Assembly (NCBI GenBank): GCA_945893045.1
Contig: CAMDEA010000072.1
Span: 1 to 38,720, forward strand
From: Planctomyces sp. SH-PL62
Lineage (GTDB): Bacteria > Planctomycetota > Planctomycetia > Planctomycetales > Planctomycetaceae
DNA length: 38,720 nucleotides
Direction: 5' to 3'
Shown: positions 23,047 through 30,616 of the stretch, piece after piece
How the letters are laid out: every line of letters starts with the position of its first letter
How positions within the stretch are numbered: the stretch's first letter is position 1
The notes under the pieces: generated by a model
Told to the model about the DNA's origin: nothing
The model's database searches: none
Seen by the model: only the letters and a program-made list of their open reading frames with translations
Program-made: the position numbers and the translations under genes

Positions 23047-24612
23047 ATGCTGCCCACCGACTTGGTGATGGTTGCGCCACCGTTGTCTCACGACAATACG
23101 GCAGCGCGAATTGGAGCAGGGGTGGCTCCAACCGCGGACCGAACGGATTTCGAGCCCCAGCCAACCCAACAGCATGCGGCGCTTGAGTCGCTGCTGCGAA
23201 CCACCATCGGAGCACAGAGCTATCAGCTTTGGTTCCGCGACCGGACCGAACTGACGATCCGCAACGACGAACTGGTCGTGCGAGTCGCCAGCCCGTTCCT
23301 CTCCACTTGGTTGCAGCGACAGTTTCGTGAGCCGATCGGTGCAGTCGCCGCGAGCGTGCTCGGCCCCGCAGCGCGCGTCTGCTTTGAGATCGACGGTGAG
23401 CTGTCCATCGCGGCCACGAATGGGATCGCGTTGCGCCGTGACGCTGCGGCCACCGTGTCCCAACCGACGACGAGCCTCACACGAGCGGTCGCCGCGTCAC
23501 CTCGCGAGAGTGAACTCCGCATCGGGGGAGCAACACGCTCGGACGCTGCGCCACGACCGGCGGCGAGTTCTTCGCGGCGTTTCGCGAAGCTCGACGACTT
23601 CGTGTCTGGTCCGTGCAATCAGCTCGCGATCACGGCGGCGCGGCAGGTCTGCGAAGCGCCGGGTGAGCGGCTCAATCCGCTGTATCTCTTCGGTGGAGTC
23701 GGGCTGGGAAAGACACATCTCCTCGAAGGAGTCTATTGCGAACTGCGGCGGAGATTCCCCGGCTGGAACATTCTGTTTCTGACCTCAGAACAGTTCGCGA
23801 ATTACTTCACGCAGGCGCTGCGCACGCAATCGCTGCCGAGCTTTCGGCAGAAGTTTCGCAGCGTCGATGTGCTGCTCGTGGACGACGTTGATTTCTTCGA
23901 CGGCAAGCGCGTCATCCAGGAAGAGTTTCTGCACACGATCAAGACGCTCGAAAGTCTCGGCAAGCAATTGGCCGTCACGGCAGATCGGCATCCACGGTTG
24001 CTGTCGCAGGTCAGTGAAGAGCTTTCAACGCGATTCGTGTCTGGCTTGGTCTGCCGCATGGAAGTCCCCGATCTCGACACGCGGACGCAGATGATTCAGC
24101 ACAAGCTGACGCAGCGCAAGCTCGAACTGACACCTGATGCGGTCGCACTGGTCGCGCAATGGTTCCGCAACAACGTTCGCGAGCTGGAAGGGGCGCTGAA
24201 TTGTCTTGAAGCGCACTTCGCCATGAACCCTCAGCGAATGAACGGAGCGGTCGCTCGGCAGATTCTGGCCGACTTGCAACGCGACTGCGTGCGAATCGTC
24301 CGGCTGGCGGATGTGGAACGAGTGATCTGCGATTTGTTCCGGATGATCCCGGACGAACTGCGTTCGAGCAGCCGCGCTCGCAACGTCGTTCAACCGCGAA
24401 TGCTGGCCATGTTCCTGGCTCGCAAGCTGACGCAGGCGGCGTACAGCGAGATCGGCGCATTCTTCGGCGGCCGCAATCACAGCACGGTGATCTCCGCCGA
24501 GCGACAAGTGCGCGAGTGGCTGACGGACAACACGCCGTTCACAATCGCAACTCGCGAGTGGTCCGCTGGCGAGCTGCTGCAGACGCTGGAGCAGCAGTTG
24601 CTGGCTTCGTAG
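23047..24612 (+). CDS. dnaA: Chromosomal replication initiator DnaA
   Basis: 521 residues from the ATG at 23047, with GAGGGG 8 nt upstream. Domain I is at about 35-110 (LESLLRTTIGAQSYQLWFRD). A variable linker runs to about 170. The AAA+ domain has Walker A GGVGLGKTH (216-224), Walker B VLLVDDVDFF (D279-D280) and arginine-finger region ELSTRFVSGLV. Domain IV carries SEIGAFFGGRNHSTVI (467-482), the DnaA box-binding signature. It opens the origin and recruits the helicase. The usual neighbour dnaN is not present, since coaB follows on the other strand. Such separation is seen in planctomycetes, which may also have a second DnaA-like gene, so whether this is the main initiator needs the whole genome. 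Confidence 0.92.
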   Translation: MLPTDLVMVAPPLSHDNTAARIGAGVAPTADRTDFEPQPTQQHAALESLLRTTIGAQSYQLWFRDRTELTIRNDELVVRVASPFLSTWLQRQFREPIGAVAASVLGPAARVCFEIDGELSIAATNGIALRRDAAATVSQPTTSLTRAVAASPRESELRIGGATRSDAAPRPAASSSRRFAKLDDFVSGPCNQLAITAARQVCEAPGERLNPLYLFGGVGLGKTHLLEGVYCELRRRFPGWNILFLTSEQFANYFTQALRTQSLPSFRQKFRSVDVLLVDDVDFFDGKRVIQEEFLHTIKTLESLGKQLAVTADRHPRLLSQVSEELSTRFVSGLVCRMEVPDLDTRTQMIQHKLTQRKLELTPDAVALVAQWFRNNVRELEGALNCLEAHFAMNPQRMNGAVARQILADLQRDCVRIVRLADVERVICDLFRMIPDELRSSSRARNVVQPRMLAMFLARKLTQAAYSEIGAFFGGRNHSTVISAERQVREWLTDNTPFTIATREWSAGELLQTLEQQLLAS

Positions 24613-24638
24613 TGCGGGATTCCTTTGGATGGGGGGGG

Positions 24639-24730
24639 ACTTCGCACACGGATGCGAGAGACGCACACGGATGAACGGCAGGATTGTCACGCCTTCATCC
24701 GTGTGCGCCTCTCGCATCCGTGTGCGAAGT
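24639..24730. repeat. Palindrome after dnaA, cacacggatgcgagag family
   Basis: Arms acttcgcacacggatgcgag... and ...ctcgcatccgtgtgcgaagt, about 37 bp each with few mismatches, around gcaggattgtcac. It shares cacacggat units with 20997-21084. It lies between the convergent dnaA and coaB genes and may terminate both. Confidence 0.75.
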
Positions 24731-24793
24731 GCAACGCGATTGATTCCGGAAGGACTCGGCACTGTCGCGACAACATTCCCATCGCAAGAATCC

Positions 24794-25411
24794 TCACCAG
24801 CGGCATTCAATCCAATTCAACAACTCGCTGGCGACGGTCTCTTTCGGGCCGTTCCAGCTTTCGATCGGCTCGCCGGTGTCGTCGATCAGTTCGACGGAGT
24901 TGTTCGCCGCGCCGATCGCGCTCGGTCCATTGAGGACGACGACGTCGCAATTCTTGGCTCGGAGTTTTTGCAGCGCGTTCTCACGCGAGTTCGTCGCTTC
25001 CAGCGCGAAGCCGACGATCCAGCGGCCGTTCTTCTTTCGCCCCAGTTCGGCGAGCACATCGTCGGTCTCGATCAAGTCGATGGTGATTGGCCCGCCGGTC
25101 TTGCTCATCTTGCCGACAACTCGTTGCAGCGGCTTGTAGTCGCACACGGCCGCGGCCGCGATCACTCCGTCACAGACTGCGAACGATTGCTCGCAGGCAA
25201 TCCGCATCTCTTCGGTCGTCTGCACGAAATGCACTTCGCAGCCTTTCGGCGGAGACAGTTCGACCGGCCCGGAAACCAAGACAACGTGATGCCCGCGCGA
25301 CACCGCCTCGGCCGCCAGCGCGTAACCCATGCGGCCGCTGCTGGCGTTTGAGAGATACCGCACGTCGTCCAGATACTCGCGCGTCGGTCCGGCGGTGATG
25401 AGGATTCGCAT
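24794..25411 (-). CDS. coaB: Phosphopantothenate-cysteine ligase, CoaB domain only
   Basis: 205 residues from the ATG at 25411. MRILITAGPTREYLDDVRYL then SNASSGRMGYALA is the nucleotide-binding start of CoaB; AAAVCDYKP, KMSKTGGPITIDLIETDDVL and WIVGFALEATN follow. CoaB joins cysteine to 4'-phosphopantothenate in coenzyme A synthesis. In most bacteria it is fused behind the decarboxylase CoaC; here the CoaC domain is absent, so it must be encoded elsewhere. An upstream in-frame extension to 25564 has no family similarity and overlaps the prepilin peptidase gene. A palindrome lies between the two genes. Confidence 0.88.
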   Translation of the reverse strand: MRILITAGPTREYLDDVRYLSNASSGRMGYALAAEAVSRGHHVVLVSGPVELSPPKGCEVHFVQTTEEMRIACEQSFAVCDGVIAAAAVCDYKPLQRVVGKMSKTGGPITIDLIETDDVLAELGRKKNGRWIVGFALEATNSRENALQKLRAKNCDVVVLNGPSAIGAANNSVELIDDTGEPIESWNGPKETVASELLNWIECRW

Positions 25412-25429
25412 GAAGGGTTGGCTTTCGTG

Positions 25430-25494
25430 GTAGGTTGGGACTCTGTCCCGACCGTTTTCTATAGCAGTCCGGTCGGGACGGAGTCCCAACCTAC
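25430..25494. repeat. Palindromic element, gtaggttgggactctgtccc family
   Basis: Arms of 25 bp (gtaggttgggactctgtccc...) match their complement with one mismatch around ttttctatagcagtc. The end includes the TAG stop of the prepilin peptidase gene (25491-25493 on the minus strand), and the other end is 19 bp from the coaB start. Confidence 0.8.
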
Positions 25495-26453
25495 GATTGG
25501 TTGGTCTTCCGAGGTCCACCGCGCCACCAGCGGATGGCACCCAGCAACACCAGCAGCAGCACAAGCGAGACGCCGGCGAGAATTCCCAAGCTCGGCAAGT
25601 CGCCGAACAACTTGCGGATCGAGACGTGCGGAGTCGGCTCCCAAGTCCAAATCCCTCTCCAGGTCAGCATCACGATCACCGCCGCCACGCTGAGATACGG
25701 CCCATACGGGACGTACGGCCGATTCAAAATCGCCTTCACGGCCAAGCCGACAAAGATCCCGCAAAACGGCGCGAACAGAAACACAAACAGCACCGCCTGC
25801 CAACCGAGCACGCTGCCAATGAGCGCCATCAGCGTGACATCTCCCAGCCCCATTGCTTCCTGGCCCAGCACGGCGGAAGAAATCCCGCGCGCGAGCCAAG
25901 TCACTCCGGCTCCGGCGGCCGCACCGGCCAGGCTCCACACGAAACCATGCAGGTGCGGATGCTGCTTGAGCCACAGCGGAATCTCCGGTCCCTGCACGCT
26001 GACCAACGGATGGTTCCAGTCCACCCAGAAGTGCATGAGCTGCGTGTCTCCCGCTACGGTCGCCAGCAGCACTCCCAACACGATTCCAGGGAGCGTGATT
26101 TGATCGGGGATGACATACTCGCGCAGGTCGGTCGCCGTCGCCACGATCAGCAGCGCGAGCAAACCCAGATGCGCGATCCAGCGGCCATATCGCCAACCCA
26201 CATTGGGGAGGACTTCGCTCACAGACTGTCCCTCGAGCGCGATGATGACGAATGTCGCCAGTGCGAACAGCGCCGCCGTCAGCAACACAGTCGTTCCGGT
26301 TTCACTTCGTCGTGGAGGAGTCTCGCACAGGCGATTCGCCCAGCGAGTCAAGAATCCTCCGACGACCAGCCCAATGACGAATGCGGCGACCGTCAGCAGC
26401 CAAGCCTGCTCGGTCGTGACATGAAAGAACGAGCGGCTCGGATCCAACAACAC
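25491..26453 (-). CDS. A24-family prepilin peptidase
   Basis: 320 residues, GTG start with AAAGGTG upstream. Eight or so hydrophobic helices. The two catalytic aspartates are in TDLREYVIPDQIT and in the GxGD motif MGLGDVTLMALIG, as required in type IV prepilin peptidases, which cut the leader before the N-terminal Phe/Met of pilins. The N-terminal methyltransferase domain with its four-cysteine zinc site is missing, so this may be a cleavage-only enzyme (TadV/CpaA-like length is shorter). It comes 26 bp after a small membrane gene, and the coaB gene follows. A possible substrate, the pilin-like protein at 30137, is 4 kb away. Confidence 0.88.
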   Translation of the reverse strand: MLLDPSRSFFHVTTEQAWLLTVAAFVIGLVVGGFLTRWANRLCETPPRRSETGTTVLLTAALFALATFVIIALEGQSVSEVLPNVGWRYGRWIAHLGLLALLIVATATDLREYVIPDQITLPGIVLGVLLATVAGDTQLMHFWVDWNHPLVSVQGPEIPLWLKQHPHLHGFVWSLAGAAAGAGVTWLARGISSAVLGQEAMGLGDVTLMALIGSVLGWQAVLFVFLFAPFCGIFVGLAVKAILNRPYVPYGPYLSVAAVIVMLTWRGIWTWEPTPHVSIRKLFGDLPSLGILAGVSLVLLLVLLGAIRWWRGGPRKTNQS

Positions 26454-26479
26454 TGTGCTTCACCTTTCAAGCGGTCCAC

Positions 26480-26749
26480 TCAACGGATCGGTGGCAGCGG
26501 GCCTGGCAGCCAACCCAGCCAGTGCCAGATCAACAACATCGGGTAGAAGAAAATCCGCAGCGGAATATGACACGACGTCGGAATCCAGCGATCAACATAA
26601 TGCGACCGCCAGACGACAGAGTCCAGATACAAGATGACGAAGGCTCCAACATAGACGCTCAGTCCGCCCACGACGCAGGCCACGAGACCGGAAGCTCGCG
26701 GCGAGTTGCTGTCGGAATGGTCCGCCGCATCGGAGGGCGTGTCAGACAT
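26480..26749 (-). CDS. Small hypothetical membrane protein
   Basis: 89 residues, MSDTPSDAADHSDSNSPRAS at the start, then one helix (GLVACVVGGLSVYVGAFVIL) and a second hydrophobic stretch (IFFYPMLLIWHWLGWL) near the end. The charged hydrophilic start should be cytoplasmic. No family recognised. The start is the first Met after a poorly conserved upstream extension of the frame. It ends 26 bp before the prepilin peptidase, with which it is likely co-transcribed. Confidence 0.6.
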   Translation of the reverse strand: MSDTPSDAADHSDSNSPRASGLVACVVGGLSVYVGAFVILYLDSVVWRSHYVDRWIPTSCHIPLRIFFYPMLLIWHWLGWLPGPLPPIR

Positions 26750-27201
26750 GGTGCCGGGTCTCGAAATCCAAACGCGGTATTTCGTTCGTCGCGATTTGTC
26801 AGTTCCGCGAGCATTGGCATCGCGGTGGCAAAAGGTAGTCTGAGGCCCATGCCGGTTCCATCGCCACAGGGGCGGGAACGCCATTCCAAAATCGTGAGTG
26901 GGATGCTCTGTGAATGACGCGTTCGTCGTCGACCACACAAAGTCCGCATCAGGTCGTCAATCAGGATCGTGGTGGGGCTCGATGACTCGACCCGCCCTAC
27001 ATTCCCCGCAACCGACAAACTAGCCAGCCGTGCTTATCGGCTGACGATACGGCCCATTTTTCCGGCGCATTTGCCGTCCCGCTTGCGAAAGTCATTCTTC
27101 GGTGTTCTCATAATTCCTCGAAGGGCATTCACAGACACATCACCAACCAGCGGACTCTCGCCAGCGCCGGTGAGCGGACGCGGTTTCCAGGAGCGGCACT
27201 C
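26750..27201. other. Intergenic stretch upstream of glnB, no gene seen
   Basis: 452 bp between divergent genes. I see no convincing reading frame on either strand. A weak inverted repeat (gtggggctcga / tcgacccgccc, near 26973-26997) is the only structure. No NtrC or sigma-54 type site stood out. A promoter for glnB must lie here but I cannot place it. Confidence 0.4.
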
Positions 27202-27540
27202 ATGAAGAAAATTGAAGCGATCATTCGGCACTACAAGTTGGAAGAGGTGAAGAACGCACTCACCGAATCCGGCATCCAGGGGATGACGGTGAGCGAGGTC
27301 CGCGGCTTCGGCCGGCAGCGCGGCCACAAGGAAACGTACCGCGGCGCGGAATACACCGTCGATTTCCTCCCCAAGGTCAAGCTGGAAGTCGTGGTCGATG
27401 ACGTCGATCTGCAAAAAGCGATCGACACCATCACCAGCCACGCCCGCACCGGCCAGATCGGCGACGGCAAGATCTTCGTCTCGACGTTGGACGAAGTGAT
27501 CCGCATCCGCACCGGAGAACAAGGGGGCGGCGCGGTCTGA
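27202..27540 (+). CDS. glnB: PII nitrogen regulatory protein
   Basis: 112 residues, the standard PII length, with GGAG 8 nt before the ATG. It starts MKKIEAIIRHYKLEEVKNAL; the T-loop is GHKETYRGAEYTVDFLPK with Y51, the residue uridylylated in proteobacterial GlnB/GlnK; the ATP site segment ARTGQIGDGKIFV and the final IRIRTGEQG are intact. It senses ATP/ADP and 2-oxoglutarate and controls ammonium transport and glutamine synthesis. No amtB or glnA lies beside it, so GlnB rather than GlnK is slightly preferred. A long palindrome follows the stop at 27587. Confidence 0.95.
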   Translation: MKKIEAIIRHYKLEEVKNALTESGIQGMTVSEVRGFGRQRGHKETYRGAEYTVDFLPKVKLEVVVDDVDLQKAIDTITSHARTGQIGDGKIFVSTLDEVIRIRTGEQGGGAV

Positions 27541-27586
27541 GACCCGTCGGAAATGGTCGCTGAGGTCGAGCCGATTCCTTCGGAAA

Positions 27587-27657
27587 GAGCCCGACGAATT
27601 TAAGGAGACGACGAATGCCGCCAAAGCATTCGTCGTCTCCTTTCATTCGTCGGGCTC
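27587..27657. terminator. Palindrome between convergent glnB and a minus-strand gene, likely bidirectional terminator
   Basis: Arms gagcccgacgaatttaagga... (27587-27618) and the complement (27626-27657) match at about 30 of 32 positions around a 7-base loop. It starts 46 bp past the glnB stop and contains the TGA stop (27643-27645) of the opposing gene. No T-run follows, so rho-independent termination is only probable. It could equally be a dispersed palindromic element. Confidence 0.55.
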
Positions 27658-27906
27658 GTTTGGTTCCGATGCTTTCAACTCCTCGCGTTTCGCTTCGTCA
27701 CGCAACTTGGCCATCAGCCAACGGCCCCAGACCAAATACTGCAAGACGACCGTCAGCGCCAGTCCAATGCCGATCACGACCATCCACAGCACTTGCGGCA
27801 GCACCAACGCCACGAGAGCCAAGAGCCCACCCGAAACCAGCAGCACCATCGTCAGCGCGGCGAACGTGGCCGCGTCGCGTTGATCGTCAGAAGAATGTTC
27901 GGGCAT
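27643..27906 (-). CDS. Small two-helix membrane protein
   Basis: 87 residues. Two adjacent hydrophobic helices (FAALTMVLLVSGGLLALVAL and VLWMVVIGIGLALTVVLQYL) followed by a charged tail whose last residues (EPNEPDE) are encoded by the palindrome. The ATG overlaps the stop of the upstream SRPBCC gene as TAATG, so the two are translationally coupled. No family recognised; function unknown. Confidence 0.6.
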   Translation of the reverse strand: MPEHSSDDQRDAATFAALTMVLLVSGGLLALVALVLPQVLWMVVIGIGLALTVVLQYLVWGRWLMAKLRDEAKREELKASEPNEPDE

Positions 27907-28367
27907 TAGCGTGCTCCCGACGACGAACCGAACCGCTTTTCAAGTTCGTGATGCCGATGCCCGAAGCCATCTTCCAGCGACTCGCGAATCTTTCGCTCGT
28001 TGACGAGCAGCCCCAACATCCCGCTCGGCGGAGAGAACGTGATCCGATCCGTGACCCGGACGCCAGTTTCCGTTGCCTCGAAGAGATGCTCGTGCTCCCA
28101 CGTTCCCAACGGGCCTGAGACCTGACGTTCCACGAACCTTCGCGGCGAGTCCCATTCGGTCACATCATGCACGGCCGATCGCACGACTCCCTGTGCCTGC
28201 ACGCGAAACTCCATCCGAGCACCCAACGACAGCCGTTGCGGAGCGGCATCGAACACCAGCATCATCGCAGACGACGTAATCAGCCGAATGTTTTCCGGTT
28301 GAGCCAAGAACTCGAACGCCACATCCGGCGAACAAGTCAATTCGACGCTCGCTTCAAAGACTGCCAT
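27906..28367 (-). CDS. SRPBCC-fold protein
   Basis: 153 residues with GAGGAG 9 nt before the ATG. MAVFEASVELTCSPDVAFEF, VTEWDSPRRFVERQVSGP, WEHEHLFEATETGVRVTDRI and TFSPPSGMLG follow the START/SRPBCC hydrophobic-cavity pattern (polyketide cyclase/dehydrase-like). Such proteins bind lipids or small hydrophobic ligands; the ligand is unknown. It diverges from miaA and is coupled to the small membrane protein downstream. Confidence 0.82.
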   Translation of the reverse strand: MAVFEASVELTCSPDVAFEFLAQPENIRLITSSAMMLVFDAAPQRLSLGARMEFRVQAQGVVRSAVHDVTEWDSPRRFVERQVSGPLGTWEHEHLFEATETGVRVTDRITFSPPSGMLGLLVNERKIRESLEDGFGHRHHELEKRFGSSSGAR

Positions 28368-28476
28368 GAACCATCGCTCCTCACACAGAATGCGAGTCGG
28401 AGCATAGTCGAACGCACGCAACGAAGGTACGTTGTCGCGATCGAGTCCCCAGCACATTGATCGCGACACGTTTCGC

Positions 28477-29436
28477 ATGCGATTCGCTCCCGACCTTCTC
28501 CGCCACTGTTGGTTTCTCGCCGGTCCCACCGCCTGCGGGAAGAGCAGCGTCGCGCTGGCACTCGCGGAACGACTGCGAAGCGAGTCCATCGAAATCGTGT
28601 CGCTCGATTCAATGACGCTGTACCGCCGCATGGACATCGGCACGGCAAAGCCCTCAGCCGATGAGCGATGCCGCGTGCCCCATCACCTGTTTGATCTGCT
28701 GGAACCATCGCAGGATTTCAGCGTCGCCGAATACCTCGTCGCGGCGGAGTCTGTCTGTCGTGACATTGTCGCTCGTGGTGGGACGCCGCTGTTCGTCGGC
28801 GGCACTGGGTTGTATCTGCGCAGCCTACTGCGAGGCGTTTTTGCCGGCCCTCCCGCGAACCACGAACTCCGGCAGCGGCTGGAAGCCGAAGCGACCAGCG
28901 ATGGTGTCGAATCCCTGCATCGCCGATTGCAACGACTCGATTCAGTCACGTCTGCTCGCGTGCATCCGCACGATCTCCGGCGTGTCGTGCGAGCTCTTGA
29001 AGTCATCGAACTCACGGGCCAGCCAATGTCCGCACAGCATCGCGAAGAGCCACTCGCTCCCGACCAGCGACCGACGAACGTCGTCTGGCTCTCTCCGCCG
29101 CGTGCATGGCTTTATGACCGCATCAACGCTCGTGTCGAGCAGATGCTCGCCGCCGGTTGGCTCGACGAAGTGCGGTCGCTGCTCGCGGAACCGCAACCGC
29201 TCAGCCAAACCGCGGGGCAGGCTCTCGGCTACAAAGAGCTGATCGAACACCTGCGCGGTGAGCGATCACTCGCCGAAACCATCGAGTTGATTCAGACGCG
29301 CACGCGCCAGTTCGCGAAGCGGCAGCACACCTGGTTCCGGAATCTCGAAGAATGCCGCCCGCTGCCAATCACCGGTGATGAATCCGCAGCCAAGGTCGCC
29401 GCGAGTCTCGTGGGGCAGGTTTTCAACCTGCCCTGA
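28477..29436 (+). CDS. miaA: tRNA dimethylallyltransferase
   Basis: 319 residues from the ATG at 28477. The P-loop GPTACGKSS (16-24) comes at the usual place; then IVSLDSMTLYRRMDIGTAKP, VPHHLFDLLEP, FVGGTGLYLRSLLRG, VHPHDLRRVVRALEVIELTG, QTAGQALGYKELIEHLRG and QTRTRQFAKRQHTWFRN. The enzyme adds a dimethylallyl group to A37 of tRNAs that read codons starting with U. The third residue of the usual DSMQ motif is followed by T here (DSMT), which is odd because the Gln contacts A37. The last residues, VGQVFNLP, come from the palindrome at 29410. A TTG at 28432 is an alternative start. Confidence 0.93.
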   Translation: MRFAPDLLRHCWFLAGPTACGKSSVALALAERLRSESIEIVSLDSMTLYRRMDIGTAKPSADERCRVPHHLFDLLEPSQDFSVAEYLVAAESVCRDIVARGGTPLFVGGTGLYLRSLLRGVFAGPPANHELRQRLEAEATSDGVESLHRRLQRLDSVTSARVHPHDLRRVVRALEVIELTGQPMSAQHREEPLAPDQRPTNVVWLSPPRAWLYDRINARVEQMLAAGWLDEVRSLLAEPQPLSQTAGQALGYKELIEHLRGERSLAETIELIQTRTRQFAKRQHTWFRNLEECRPLPITGDESAAKVAASLVGQVFNLP

Positions 29437-29473
29437 TGTCGGCTCAGCCGGGCAGGTTGAAAACCTGCCCCAC
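29410..29473. repeat. Palindrome overlapping the miaA 3' end
   Basis: Arms gtggggcaggttttcaacct... and ...aggttgaaaacctgccccac are perfect 24-bp complements; each arm is itself a small hairpin (gcaggttttcaacctgc). It encodes the last eight residues of miaA, and the TGA stop follows directly. The far end is 1 bp from the stop of the convergent gene at 29475. Confidence 0.85.
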
Positions 29474-29474
29474 G

Positions 29475-29723
29475 TCACAGGTCACCCATCTCGGCGGGAG
29501 GTTCTTCGAGAGCGAGGTTCCACTCGTTCCAGATCACCCAGAACTGTGGTAGTTCGTCGCCATGCGTTTCGACGGCCAGATCGAACGCCGCTCCCAGCGT
29601 GATCCCTTCGAGGTCTTTGAACGACCGCTCGCTGGCCTCGGCCAGTTCGCGCATCGCTTGCAGCAATGCCTGCGAGGCGGACTGAGAATGGAAGATGTGA
29701 TCCGCGGCGGAGTCGGAGTCCAT
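29475..29723 (-). CDS. Small hypothetical protein
   Basis: 82 residues, acidic, with no signal or membrane segment: MDSDSAADHIFHSQSASQAL, LAEASERSFKDLEGITLGAA, FDLAVETHGDELPQFWVIWN. The frame and codon use are clean and it converges with miaA. No family recognised. The ribosome site is weak. Confidence 0.55.
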   Translation of the reverse strand: MDSDSAADHIFHSQSASQALLQAMRELAEASERSFKDLEGITLGAAFDLAVETHGDELPQFWVIWNEWNLALEEPPAEMGDL

Positions 29724-30136
29724 GAGAGGCTCTCAAATGGGGAAACGAGAAAAGGCGGGGCATCGTAGCGAGCCGAACCACGATGCAAAGCTGGATGATG
29801 CCGATTCGCCTCGCTGTTGCCGACACGCGGTGCGCTGAGTCGTTTCAACGACTTGCAGCAAGAAGGCTGGAATGACGTTGATTCTCGGCAACGTGGGTCT
29901 TCGGAGTCGCTTTTGAAGTCGCCACCAAGTTGCGGAATTCTTCGCACATTCTTTTCCGAATGACTGCCAACGACTTGCGCTTCGATTTGTGTACGTGAGC
30001 GTCAAGTTTTCGATGTGTAAAGATTGTTTGGCATTCAGATCGCTTAACACCTCTCTCGTCAACGACGCCAAACAACAACAAACACAACAAACAACCGGCG
30101 TCGCTCACTACTTCAAGCCAAAGGGGAGAGAGAATC
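29724..30136. other. Intergenic stretch before the pilin-like gene, no gene seen
   Basis: 413 bp with lower GC than its surroundings and no convincing reading frame. The last 70 bases form a leader with an unstructured CAA-rich run (30070-30097, aacaacaacaaacacaac) and a purine-rich ribosome site (ggggagagaga) just before the ATG at 30137. This is compatible with strong translation. A promoter probably lies in this stretch but I could not identify one. Confidence 0.45.
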
Positions 30137-30430
30137 ATGAAGAACTTGTTCAACGACGAAAATGGTTTTGTGGTTTCCGCCGAGTTGATCCTGGTCGCGA
30201 CCATCGTGGTGCTCGGCCTGATCGTCGGACTGGCCGAAGTCCGCCAAGCAGTCAGCGAAGAACTTGAGGACGTCGCCGCCGCCATCGGTGGCATCAACCA
30301 GAGCTACACCTACTCCGGCCTCAAGACCTCGAAGTCCTGCATGTCCGGGTCACGTTTCTTCGACGACCGCGACTTATGCGACAGCCAATTCGACATCACC
30401 GGCACACCAGCCATCGACGAAGACCGCTAA
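30137..30430 (+). CDS. Type IV pilin-like small exported protein
   Basis: 97 residues. MKNLFNDENG is a short charged leader, then FVVSAELILVATIVVLGLIV, a hydrophobic helix starting with Phe after Gly10. This matches the class III (type IV pilin) signal cut by A24 peptidases, except that the Glu is at +6 (Glu16) and not +5. The mature tail has two cysteines (C68, C81) that could form a disulfide. I recall similar short proteins in other planctomycetes with no assigned role. A strong ribosome site and an immediate intrinsic terminator suggest a highly expressed single-gene unit. It is a candidate substrate for the peptidase at 25491. Confidence 0.72.
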   Translation: MKNLFNDENGFVVSAELILVATIVVLGLIVGLAEVRQAVSEELEDVAAAIGGINQSYTYSGLKTSKSCMSGSRFFDDRDLCDSQFDITGTPAIDEDR

Positions 30431-30525
30431 TCCACCTGCAACAACTGCCTGCTCCTTTTCTCTTGATGCCGCCGAACACTCTCACCGGCGGACCGACAAC
30501 AATTCAGAGGGACTCTCTCTCCCGA

Positions 30526-30557
30526 CCCTCACCGCCTTCGGGCGGTGGGGGTTTTTT
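30526..30557 (+). terminator. Intrinsic terminator after the pilin-like gene
   Basis: An 11-bp GC stem (ccctcaccgcc / ggcggtggggg, one G-T pair) with the stable tetraloop TTCG, followed by six T residues (30552-30557). This is a textbook rho-independent terminator about 95 bp past the stop at 30430. Confidence 0.9.
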
Positions 30558-30616
30558 GTTGCGCCGGCACTTGTTGAAATGCCTCGCCTTGGCAACCACG
30601 GCTCAGGAGTTTCCAC

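Noticed and set aside
26973..26997. Weak inverted repeat gtggggctcga / tcgacccgccc
   Set aside because: Only about 8 of 11 positions pair; not enough to call an element, though it may be a decayed palindrome.
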